Shown: positions 45,352 to 53,622 of the stretch, piece by piece
Position numbering within the stretch: position 1 is the stretch's first letter
How the letters are laid out: every line of letters begins with the position of its first letter
Source: Bog-473 sp963807675
Lineage (GTDB): Bacteria > Actinomycetota > Acidimicrobiia > Acidimicrobiales > RAAP-2
NCBI GenBank assembly: GCA_963807675.1
Contig: CAWECP010000007.1
Coordinates: 62,001-126,000, forward strand
Direction of reading: 5' to 3'
DNA: 64,000 nucleotides
Translations under genes and position numbers: made by a program
The notes under the pieces: generated by a model
What the model was told of the DNA's origin: nothing
Databases searched by the model: none
What the model saw: the letters and a program-made list of their open reading frames with translations, nothing else

Positions 45352-46737
45352 ATGCGCATCCCAGCTGTCGTCGGGCAGATATCGCGACACACCCACTTCC
45401 GAGTGGTCAGTAGCTTTGCCACTTCGCAAGGCGTTGCCTTCCTGACCAGCCTGGTCAGGATCCCGCTCGTTGTCGCCGCGATCGGACCCGATGGTTACGG
45501 CGTTGCTGTCGCCGTAACTTCTCTTCAAGCGTGGATATTGCTCGTGATCCTCAGCGTGATGCATCTCACGCAAGTGTCGGTATCTGAAGACCTCGGCCGA
45601 AGGGACTTCGCCGGCGCACTCCAGACCGTTGCCAAAATGCATCAGAGAGCACGGCAATTGCTTCTTTTGCTGGGACTGATTGGCCTGGTTCTCGCCGTGG
45701 CCCTGCCTTGGTCAGAGCTACTTCATGCCAAGAACGTGAGCAGCACCATAGCCCTCAGGGCTGGGATATGCGCGACCGTGTGGCTGCTCGCGAGTGGCGC
45801 GCCAGGAGCTGTCTATCTCGGTGTGCTGAACGCCGAGAGGAGAGTGGCACTCACACAGAGCTATCCGGGTATCGGCGCCCTGCTAGGCCTGGCGGCGACA
45901 GCTGTCGCGTGGGGGCTGCATCTGGGACTCTTCGCGTTTGTTGTGGCGCCCGCGATTGCAGCATGCGCGCCGTTTTGGCTTTCACATATCATGGGTCGAA
46001 AGTCCTTACGTGGGATCGCGGCACAGCGGGATGCAGAAGGCGGACAAACGCCACAGAGAAGGAGCCCAAATGCGCGTCAGCTTCGCCCCAGAGATCTGCT
46101 CGTCATGTCGGGGGCTGCTGCCCCACCCCTGTATTCGACTGGACTGGATCCGATCATCCTCAGCATTAGTACCGGCCCGGCAACTGTGGCTGCATATGGG
46201 CTCGCCAGCCGCCTTGGGCTTCTAGTCGTCATGTTGCCTTCTGCCCTCTATCCATTGTATTGGGCAAACTTCTCACGCATGAGGGCAGCGGGCGATATTC
46301 CGAAGATCTGGGAGGCGTACCGCAAGGAGTTGTTGCTTGTCGTCGCGGGCACCACTTTGCTTGGAGTGGTCTTAGTGGCGGCAGGTCCGTGGGCTGCTGG
46401 GATCCTCTCTAGGGACAAGATCGCCTCACCCATCCTGCTGTATTGGTCAGTCGCGGTATTGGGAATTCTGGCCGCCGTACAAACGGTGACGCTTCCCCTT
46501 CTCGGTGGTTCGAGGACCGCTCCAAAGGTCGCCGTTCTCGTCTTTGGACTAATCATTCCGAACGAAGCCCTGTCGTACGTTCTTTCGCGAACAGTTGGAG
46601 CCGCAGGGCCGATTCTGGCTTCGATCGCAGGTTCACTCACCTTGTTAGGAGCGTGTTTCTTCTTATTGAGACAGGATCCACGATGCATAATTGTAGAGCC
46701 TATTGGTGCCGTGGAACCGGAGCTCGGAAGTCAATGA
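45352..46737 (+). CDS. Oligosaccharide flippase (Wzx-type)
   Basis: 461 aa from ATG 45352 with AAGGGG 6 bp upstream. About 12-14 membrane helices, starting 'VVSSFATSQGVAFLTSLVRIPLVVAAIGPDGYGVAVAVTSL', the typical MOP-superfamily N-terminus (R-x-P-L-x-x-x-x-x-G-x-x-x-Y-G). Moves the undecaprenyl-linked repeat unit across the membrane. The 3' end is followed by a degraded copy of itself, then the polymerase gene. Confidence 0.9.
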   Translation: MRIPAVVGQISRHTHFRVVSSFATSQGVAFLTSLVRIPLVVAAIGPDGYGVAVAVTSLQAWILLVILSVMHLTQVSVSEDLGRRDFAGALQTVAKMHQRARQLLLLLGLIGLVLAVALPWSELLHAKNVSSTIALRAGICATVWLLASGAPGAVYLGVLNAERRVALTQSYPGIGALLGLAATAVAWGLHLGLFAFVVAPAIAACAPFWLSHIMGRKSLRGIAAQRDAEGGQTPQRRSPNARQLRPRDLLVMSGAAAPPLYSTGLDPIILSISTGPATVAAYGLASRLGLLVVMLPSALYPLYWANFSRMRAAGDIPKIWEAYRKELLLVVAGTTLLGVVLVAAGPWAAGILSRDKIASPILLYWSVAVLGILAAVQTVTLPLLGGSRTAPKVAVLVFGLIIPNEALSYVLSRTVGAAGPILASIAGSLTLLGACFFLLRQDPRCIIVEPIGAVEPELGSQ

Positions 46738-46861
46738 GCCCGTTGGCTCATCAGTCTCCAGATCTCGACCGACGAAAGATGTCGGACGGTGCGAGATGCA
46801 TGAGATCGCGGTCGAGACTGGGCGCAGATGGAGTCGAGCGGTGTGGTTTGGTTTTGCCTAG

Positions 46862-47100
46862 GCGATGGAAGGACCGCTCCAGAGGTCGACGTTTTGGTGT
46901 TTGGCCTCGTCATCCCAAACGAGGTGCTCTCGTACGCACTCTCCCCGGGTCGTGGGTCATCCGGGCCGGTTCTGGCTGCGATCGCAGGTTTACTGAGCCT
47001 GTGGGAGCGTACTTCTTCTTGTTGAAGCAGGATCCATAATGCGTGTCGCTCAGCCTGTCGGTGTAATGGAATCGGAGCCCGGAAGTGAATGAGCCCGTTG
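46862..47100 (+). repeat. Degraded partial duplication of the flippase 3' end
   Basis: Matches 46505-46747 at an offset of 355-357 bp: the coding trace 'RTAPEVDVLVFGLVIPNEVLSYALS' repeats 'RTAPKVAVLVFGLIIPNEALSYVLS', and the stop context 'GAAGTxAATGAGCCCGTTG' is repeated exactly apart from one base. The intervening 46738-46861 resembles the first part of the polymerase gene (e.g. the 'TCGAGCG...TGGTTT' string, cf. 47198-47220). So this is a ~355-bp tandem duplication across the flippase/polymerase junction, since diverged. Confidence 0.82.
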
Positions 47101-48419
47101 CTTTCGCCCATCCGTCCCTGAAGGGAGCTCCCAACGCGCGCGTCACGGGTGATTGGGGCGAAGTCGATGACGCCGCAACCGAAAGCAGGCGTCGATGGGC
47201 TCGAGCGACATGGTTTGGGGTTGCGACATATTTCGCTTGGTCTCCCTTCAAGATCGTCAATCAGTTGTTGCCCCAAGGCTCGACGACAAGGGGAGCCGTG
47301 CTGACGCTCATTCCTCTCGTGGGCGTCCTAGCGGTGCTGAAGTTGCGGACTTCGGGGAAGCGGATCCGCATTGACCTGCTGGTCTTGCTGCTCGCGGTGC
47401 TCGTCATTTGGCAGGTAATTTCGGTGGAAAGAACAGCGGGCGCGGGCTATCTGACCCACGTCATACCGGGCGCCGCACTATTGCTCTTAGCTATCGTGTC
47501 GCGAGGCTCGGTCTCAGAAATGTCGTTGCCGGATATACGATTTGCAATTTCGGGTGTCTTGGCACCCTTGTGCTCCCTCCTTATTCTTGGATGGATCGCA
47601 CAATACGCGCATATGGTGCCGGCTACTATTGAATCCGGATTTCGCCTCTCGATCCATGGCGATAGGCTCCAAGGATTGGCCGATCAGCCCAATAATTGGG
47701 GATTTCTCGCCGCATTGGTCACGCTAATCGCGTTCGTGGCTCAACCAGGAATGTTGTCCTGGATGACACGAGCGGTCGGCACTCTGACACTGTTCGCAAC
47801 CGACTCGCGGACAAGCATAATCGTGCTGGGGGTAGGGCTTTTCGTGCTGTGGGTCTTGGGACCGGGGTGGAGTGTGACGAAACGCGTGGCCGCGCTCCTC
47901 TTCCTTCTCACGGCAGGTATTGGGGTTTGGGGACTCCTTGATGTGAAACGACAGGCGAATACGGATGTCCTCTCTGACCGCGACGTAATTTGGCATGACT
48001 TGATTCCGTATCTGCACCACCTACCTATATTTGGATATGGCCCGAATATATTTGTGCAATTGGACCCGCTTGTCTTCGGCCCGTTTACGCCAGCTGGCCA
48101 GATCTTGGACGCGCAAAATCAATGGTTAAGTGATTCCATCGAATTTGGGTTTGTCGCGGCGGGGCTCCTCACGCTATGCATGGTAATAGTTCCGCTCCAC
48201 GGCTCAACAACGTTTCGGAGGGTGCTTCTTTTCCCGCTCCTCGCGATGGTATTCGTCGAGTGCTTTTCAGAGGTACCACTCGCCGTATTCTCGAGCATTG
48301 ACGGTGCGTTTCCATTGTTTCTTCTTGTCATGTGGGCTCCTCTGGCTGGAAACACGCAACGAATTCGACCAGAGACGTTCCACAGGAAGAGTACGCGACA
48401 AGGGTCGGTGAATTACTGA
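47085..48419 (+). CDS. O-antigen/exopolysaccharide polymerase (Wzy / ligase family)
   Basis: 444 aa, about 11 membrane helices, with a large extracytoplasmic loop. The motif 'RLSIHGDRLQGLADQPNNWGFLAALV' and 'LFATDSRTSIIVLGVGLFVLW' are the Wzy_C/O-antigen-ligase signatures (R-x-x-G-x-x-x-x-x-N and x-x-x-S-R). Polymerises flipped repeat units at the outer face of the membrane. Its GTG start (47085) lies inside the duplicated flippase tail, so the present 5' end is a product of that duplication. Confidence 0.85.
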   Translation: MNEPVAFAHPSLKGAPNARVTGDWGEVDDAATESRRRWARATWFGVATYFAWSPFKIVNQLLPQGSTTRGAVLTLIPLVGVLAVLKLRTSGKRIRIDLLVLLLAVLVIWQVISVERTAGAGYLTHVIPGAALLLLAIVSRGSVSEMSLPDIRFAISGVLAPLCSLLILGWIAQYAHMVPATIESGFRLSIHGDRLQGLADQPNNWGFLAALVTLIAFVAQPGMLSWMTRAVGTLTLFATDSRTSIIVLGVGLFVLWVLGPGWSVTKRVAALLFLLTAGIGVWGLLDVKRQANTDVLSDRDVIWHDLIPYLHHLPIFGYGPNIFVQLDPLVFGPFTPAGQILDAQNQWLSDSIEFGFVAAGLLTLCMVIVPLHGSTTFRRVLLFPLLAMVFVECFSEVPLAVFSSIDGAFPLFLLVMWAPLAGNTQRIRPETFHRKSTRQGSVNY

Positions 48420-48613
48420 AGGGACAGACGATCGATTGTGGCAGTCCCCGATCGAGCGACCAGTTGCACGAAATCAGCACGCATGGGATCGGCACTTTGT
48501 GGTGAATCAGGCTGAGGAGTGAGTTAGCCTTTGTCGAGACGCAGACTAGCGAGAGATTTGATTACGATTGGTGCGCGCACGTTCACGGTTTGGCGTGACG
48601 TGAAGGGTAGATA

Positions 48614-49615
48614 ATGGCATTTAAGATGCGGAGTGTTCGGCAACCCGTAGCGCATAGGCCGGGACGTAGAACCCGAAGGGAATCGCAGAGGGTGCCGAGA
48701 GTTTCGGTCGTGATACCGACGGTAGGGCGTCCTTCACTGCGCGCCGCGGTTGATTCTATCGGCCGACAATCCGTGGTTCCGGACGAAATCGTGGTCGTAA
48801 ATGACTCGCGCGAGCAGTTGAGCGTCACTTCGGAACTCGGCGCGAACGTTGTGGAGGAGTTCACCGGCGGAGGAAAAGGACCTAGCGCTGCCAGGAATCG
48901 CGGTGTCGACCGCGCGCAGGGAGAGCTGATCGCCTATCTGGATGACGATGATTTATGGTTTCCTCACCACATCGCCTCAGCTTTGCGATCCTTTGAAAGA
49001 ACCCCCGAACTAGACCTTTATGCCTGCACGATGATCCAAGCGCACGAAGACGGGCTGAAGCAGGATTCGAAGGTTGTGTTTCGAGGTCGAGAGGATCTCG
49101 TCGATTTCTTATATGGTCGGTACTGTTGGGCGAGGCAACGGAGGTCCATACCACCTTCAACTTGGGTATTTCGTCGAGAGACATGCGACTTCCGGATGGA
49201 CGAGAACGTTTGCTACCCCTACGAAGACACTTGGTGGTTATTGAACCTGGATGAGCGCGACAGGGTCTTGCGGCAATCGACACTCCCTGGTGGCGTCAAG
49301 TTCGAACACCGAGCCGGCACCCTTGGTCATTATGCTGCGCGTGCAAATCTGGATGTAATCATCGACTGGGCGCGGCGAATCGAGGGTCTACGTCAAGGCG
49401 CCGGGCAACACTTTCTTATTGGAGTAATGGGGCGACATTATGCTCGAAACGGTATGCGAGAGGAGTGGATCGAGTTGATGGAGAAGAGGCCTCGGGAATG
49501 GAGAGTCGGCTGGGACTATCGACTCATCGGTGCCACGGAGAAGGCCCTGATGCGCCAGCGAGCAAAGAGGGCTCTTCGGATTTCATCCGGGGTCCCCGAG
49601 CGGTCTCCGGAATAG
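48614..49615 (+). CDS. GT2 glycosyltransferase, paralogue 1
   Basis: 333 aa. 'PRVSVVIPTVGRPSLRAAVDSIGRQSV' N-strand, 'EIVVVNDSREQL', 'GPSAARNRGVDRAQGELIAYLDDDDLWFPHHIASAL' (D-D-D-D metal site), 'LYACTMIQAHED', 'PSTWVFRRETCDFRMDENVCYPYEDTWWLLNL' (ED/Q-x-x-W-like acceptor site). ATG 48614 follows GAAGGG. About 70% similar by eye to the gene at 50162; the pair arose by duplication. Confidence 0.88.
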   Translation: MAFKMRSVRQPVAHRPGRRTRRESQRVPRVSVVIPTVGRPSLRAAVDSIGRQSVVPDEIVVVNDSREQLSVTSELGANVVEEFTGGGKGPSAARNRGVDRAQGELIAYLDDDDLWFPHHIASALRSFERTPELDLYACTMIQAHEDGLKQDSKVVFRGREDLVDFLYGRYCWARQRRSIPPSTWVFRRETCDFRMDENVCYPYEDTWWLLNLDERDRVLRQSTLPGGVKFEHRAGTLGHYAARANLDVIIDWARRIEGLRQGAGQHFLIGVMGRHYARNGMREEWIELMEKRPREWRVGWDYRLIGATEKALMRQRAKRALRISSGVPERSPE

Positions 49616-50161
49616 ACGGGCTCTGCGAATCTGGACGGTATTTGAAACCTTCACATGGGAGAGCCCCAGTCGAAACAGACCCTATGGCTGTGTGCGAGCT
49701 GCTGCTCGTATCGTCTGACGTGAGCCTTCTTGGGGTGCATGGCCGCGATGTGCTGACAGGTACAACGATCACAGATACCAAACCGCCATGGGCGGCCCGC
49801 CCGTTCGCGGTGTCAACAACCTGACTGAGCAGAGGATCTAGCCACTGACCCGGACTCTTAGGAATTGATCGGACCGGGCCACGTGGGGCTGACGGGACTC
49901 CGACGCCCGCTTCCGACGCCCACCCCGACTAGAAGCATCCGACGTGCCTCGACGTCCGCGTGTCGTCCTCGGGGTAGTAGGTCAGACGCCGGGCGGCTCC
50001 TTGATACGGCTTTCTGACCGTTGGACCCATCGAGCTTTGAGTGGTAGGGATACCGGGGTTCGCCTACAGGGCCGGAAGCCGCACAGGGTGCCCAACCCCG
50101 GGGCCAGGCCACTTAGCGCCGACGCCACCGTGAAGATAACGAAGCCGTAGACGAGCGGGTA
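49616..50161. other. Spacer between GT2 paralogues
   Basis: About 545 bp with no gene seen. Both paralogues have comparable upstream spacers, so each may have its own promoter. Confidence 0.4.
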
Positions 50162-51157
50162 ATGGTTTTACCAAATAGACATTTCAGGCGGGCACATGAG
50201 GTTTTGAGGATGAGAGCGCAGAGAAACGGGGCGGCAAAGAATTCCCGGGGGGTGCCAAAAATCTCGGTCGTGATACCAACCGTGGGTCGCTCAACTTTGC
50301 GCGCCGCAGTTGACTCCATCCGTCGACAATCGGTACCTCCCGACGAGGTCGTCATCGTCAATGACACAGTCGACCAACTCAGCGTCATTTCGGAACTCGG
50401 CGTCAACGTCATCGAGGAATTTACCGGGGGCTGCCGGGGACCTAGCGCGGCGAGGAACCAGGGCGTCAGCCGCGCTCGAGGCGAATTCATCGCGTATTTG
50501 GACGATGACGATTGGTGGTTTCCTCATCATCTTGCGTCAGCACTGCAATCCTTTGAGAGAACACCCGAGTTGGATCTTTACGCGTGTACGATGATTGAGG
50601 CGCAAGCGTCCAGGTTGGTTCGGTCTTCGAAGGTTGAGTTTCGAGGCCGAGAGGATCTCGTAGATTTCTTCTATGGCCGATATTGTTGGGCGAACCGTCG
50701 TCGGTCCATCCCGCCTTCCACTTGGGTGTTTCGTCGAGAGACTTGCGATCTCTCAATGGATGAGGATCTCCGCGTCCGTGAAGACATGTGGTTGTTGCTC
50801 AACTTGGATAGGCGCGGGAAGGCCCTATGGCAATCGGCAGCTCCGGGCGGCGTGAGGTTCTCTGATCCAGCGCGCAACGACGGACGTGAAACTGCTGAGA
50901 CTCTCATCGACTGGGCTCAGCGAATAGAAAGCTTACGCGATGGTGCGGGATTGCACTTCATTTTTGGAGTGACGGGACGATATTACGCTCGGACAGGAAT
51001 GCGATGTGAATGGGTTGAGCTGATTGAAAGGATGCCTCATGAGTGGAGAATCAGCTGGGACTATCGCCTGATAAGAGCGGTTGAGAAGATTTCTCTCCAC
51101 CGACAAAGGACAAGGGCCACAGGTAAGATTACGCCTGGGGGCGCTCGGTCCGCCTAA
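50162..51157 (+). CDS. GT2 glycosyltransferase, paralogue 2 with altered C-terminus
   Basis: 331 aa, same architecture as paralogue 1: 'PKISVVIPTVGRSTLRAAVDSI', 'VVIVNDTVDQLS', 'IAYLDDDDWWFPHHLASAL', 'PSTWVFRRETCDLSMDEDLRVREDMWLLLNL'. The last nine residues ('ITPGGARSA') and the stop codon are encoded by the start of the duplicated glycosylphosphotransferase block (from 51129), so the native tail has been replaced. Its stop overlaps the converging gene's stop by 4 bp. The catalytic domain is complete; likely still active. Confidence 0.87.
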   Translation: MVLPNRHFRRAHEVLRMRAQRNGAAKNSRGVPKISVVIPTVGRSTLRAAVDSIRRQSVPPDEVVIVNDTVDQLSVISELGVNVIEEFTGGCRGPSAARNQGVSRARGEFIAYLDDDDWWFPHHLASALQSFERTPELDLYACTMIEAQASRLVRSSKVEFRGREDLVDFFYGRYCWANRRRSIPPSTWVFRRETCDLSMDEDLRVREDMWLLLNLDRRGKALWQSAAPGGVRFSDPARNDGRETAETLIDWAQRIESLRDGAGLHFIFGVTGRYYARTGMRCEWVELIERMPHEWRISWDYRLIRAVEKISLHRQRTRATGKITPGGARSA

Positions 51158-52715
51158 TAGGCGCCGGTGCCCCGGACCATCGTCATGGGGGTCTCGAAGA
51201 TGATCTTGAGGTCCCACCACAGCGACTGGGACGACACGTAGAGGTAGTCGAGCTGCACCAGGTCGCTGCGGGTCAGGTCGTTGCGCCCCGAGACCTGCCA
51301 CAGACCCGTGATGCCGGGTCGCACCTCGAAGCGGCACGAGCCCCACCCGTCGATGTCGGACTCGCTCGGGACGAACGGGCGTGGGCCCACGACGGACATG
51401 TCGCCCTTGAAGACGTTGATGAACTGGGGGATCTCGTCGATGCCGCTCTTGCGCAGGAACGCTCCGAGAGGGGTGATGCGGGGCGTCTCGCCTTTCTTGT
51501 TCCGCAGCTCGTGCAGCGGCCGGTCGGGGTCGTCGAGCGGTGGTGCCGCCTCTCGGTCTGGTGCGGCCTCGCCCCCCACGGTCATGGTGCGGAACTTGGT
51601 GACGGTGAACGGAAGCGCGTGGCAGCCGAGGCGGGTCTGGCGGAAGAACACCGGTCCGGGCGAGCTCAGCTTGACCCCGACGGCCACCACGAGGAGCAGC
51701 GGGGACGTCACGATCAGCACCGCCGAGCTGACGCACAGGTCGAAGGCCCGCTTGGCGAACCTGTCCCACGCGCTCAGTTGGGGTTGGGCGATCTCGAGGA
51801 ATGGTGTGCCCGAGAGGTCCGAGAGGCGCGAGCGCCAGCTGATCAACTCGTGGTAGCGCGGCACCACTGAGATGTGCACGGAGTTGCGCAGCCTGCGGTA
51901 GATGTCCAGCGCTTCAGCCGACACCTCGTCGCTGGCCGCGACCAGGATGCGATCCACCTCGAGCTGGCGGCAGAGCTCTGGGAGGTCGGTCACCTTGCCG
52001 ATCGCACCGGCGTCGACGGTGTCACCCTCGACGGCACGGCCGACCAACGTCATGGCGGGATCCTGGCGGATGCTGAGCATGACGCGATCGGCTGACTTGC
52101 CCGATCCGACGACGAGCACTCGGGTCGTGCTCAAGGTGCGCAGGACGAGGCGGAGCACGATGCGCCCGACGCTGATGAGAGCGATGGCCACGATGACCGC
52201 CGAGACGAGCTGGGTGGCGTAGGGTTCGCCCGTTCCGAGGGTTCCGTGCAGGGACGCGCCGATGGCCAGGGCGAGCATGCTCCCGCAGGCCACACCGAAG
52301 GAGAGCTCGCGCAACTCGAGGAACGCGCTGGGCTGGAGGCGACGGCGCGCCACGCGGTAGACGCCCCCCAGGGCGAGGGCGAGGACGACCGTGAAGGGAA
52401 ACAGCGAGTCGAGCTTCAGGTTCGTCGACAACTGCCCCACGGTGTTCGGCTGCACCGAGGAGAGCTTCGAGAGCAGGATCAGGGAGAGTGGGAGTGCGAT
52501 ACAGGCACAGACGAAGTCACAGGAGATCTGCACCAGTATGAGGGCCCTGTCGCTGATGGCACGAGAGCGCAAGGCGGCGTGGGCGCCGTTGCCGTCGGGC
52601 GACAACGGCCATGGGGCCAACACCCGTTGGGTCGGCTCGTCCGCGACGCCACGGACCGCCGTCCGCCCGCTCTTGACCTTGAAATCCGACATCGCCATTG
52701 TCGCCACCTCTGGCA
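51129..52715. repeat. ~1.57-kb direct repeat (unit B), glycosylphosphotransferase
   Basis: Partner of 28027-29613. Left boundary lies inside the 3' end of the GT2 gene; right boundary just upstream of the start codon, beyond which the two upstream regions remain alignable but much more diverged. Confidence 0.9.
51154..52698 (-). CDS. Polyprenyl glycosylphosphotransferase, copy B
   Basis: 514 aa from ATG 52698 (AGGTGG 7 bp upstream); a GTG at 52707 would add three residues. Differs from copy A by about two residues (Q/R near position 23 and V/I near position 172). Same domains: N-terminal helices, nucleotide-binding-like middle, C-terminal sugar-transferase with 'VGPRPFVPSE' and 'RPGITGLWQVSGRN'. 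Points leftward at the end of the GT2 gene. Two equal priming enzymes in one cluster are unusual; dosage or separate promoters may explain retention. Confidence 0.93.
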   Translation of the reverse strand: MAMSDFKVKSGRTAVRGVADEPTQRVLAPWPLSPDGNGAHAALRSRAISDRALILVQISCDFVCACIALPLSLILLSKLSSVQPNTVGQLSTNLKLDSLFPFTVVLALALGGVYRVARRRLQPSAFLELRELSFGVACGSMLALAIGASLHGTLGTGEPYATQLVSAVIVAIALISVGRIVLRLVLRTLSTTRVLVVGSGKSADRVMLSIRQDPAMTLVGRAVEGDTVDAGAIGKVTDLPELCRQLEVDRILVAASDEVSAEALDIYRRLRNSVHISVVPRYHELISWRSRLSDLSGTPFLEIAQPQLSAWDRFAKRAFDLCVSSAVLIVTSPLLLVVAVGVKLSSPGPVFFRQTRLGCHALPFTVTKFRTMTVGGEAAPDREAAPPLDDPDRPLHELRNKKGETPRITPLGAFLRKSGIDEIPQFINVFKGDMSVVGPRPFVPSESDIDGWGSCRFEVRPGITGLWQVSGRNDLTRSDLVQLDYLYVSSQSLWWDLKIIFETPMTMVRGTGAY

Positions 52716-52747
52716 GGGCCGCCGACCCTACCGATCAACACCGGGCC

Positions 52748-52823
52748 TCGCAACAGATTGAATCGGATGTGAAGTGAATTGAGTTTCGCAACAGATTGAA
52801 TCGGAGGTGAAGAGAGTTCACGG
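52748..52823. repeat. Two 38-bp tandem repeats upstream of copy B
   Basis: Units begin TCGCAACAGATTGAATCGGA at 52748 and 52786. A similar single element ('GATTGAACCGGGGGTGAAGG', ~29658) lies upstream of copy A. The position 50-125 bp upstream of the start codon suggests operator or promoter sequences. Confidence 0.7.
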
Positions 52824-53622
52824 TCGGCAATCCATAGAGTGGCTGAATTGTGATCGCATGTTGGAGCCGCGCTGACGTAGCCGCAGGCTTCTGCCTCGAG
52901 ACCGCTCGAGGAGGTTCGATGCGGTCGCCCGAGTCCTCTCCAGTAGCCCCAGATGGCATCAGGCCGGCCGCAGAGTGCCGGGTCAAGTCCATTGTGGGGC
53001 TTCGATGTGCGGTCACGGCGCAGCCGTCAAAGGGTGCGCTTCGCCGGCCTTCGGCCACCCTCGGACTGCCGCTTCTAGCGGGTTGCGAGACTGGCCCACA
53101 CCGGCACCTCCGGCGGGGGTGGTGCTGATTATTTGTGGGCAAATGCGGCTTCCTTTACGCAGGGTCTGTCCATGACGCGCAACTGGTGGTCGAAGACGCC
53201 GCGGCGAGTGACCTCCCAAGGCGGGGCCGTCAATTAGGACTATCGCATCGAGGTCCATCGCATGTAGGACTATCGCATCGCACTCTTTCGTGCTACACCA
53301 GTGAAGATTCTGCTGTCGACCACCCGGGGGGCTTCACAGCCGCCTCCTGATGAGCTCTTGTCAGCTCGACACGACGAAGCGAGGAGGACATGCCCCGTCC
53401 CATCCGCTGTTTATTCCATGTGCTTGCGAGTGTCGCCGTACGTACTCTCGCCCTGCAGTGAGCGTGATTTCGCTTCGTCCCGGGCACAGCGAATCTCGTG
53501 TCGGTAAGATTGAACACGTCCATTTTGTTCCGCCTTGGTGTGGTTTCCGTTGGCCAGGTGAGACCCTGGAAGCTCGCTAGAAGGCTCCGTCGAGTAGAAC
53601 TTCGGGACTAGCCCTGTACATC
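52824..53622. other. Intergenic with a short tandem repeat
   Basis: About 800 bp without a recognised gene. It contains two 30-bp-spaced copies of TAGGACTATCGCATCG (53235-53250 and 53265-53280), with a related AGGTCCATCGCATG between. Nothing else was identified. Confidence 0.5.
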
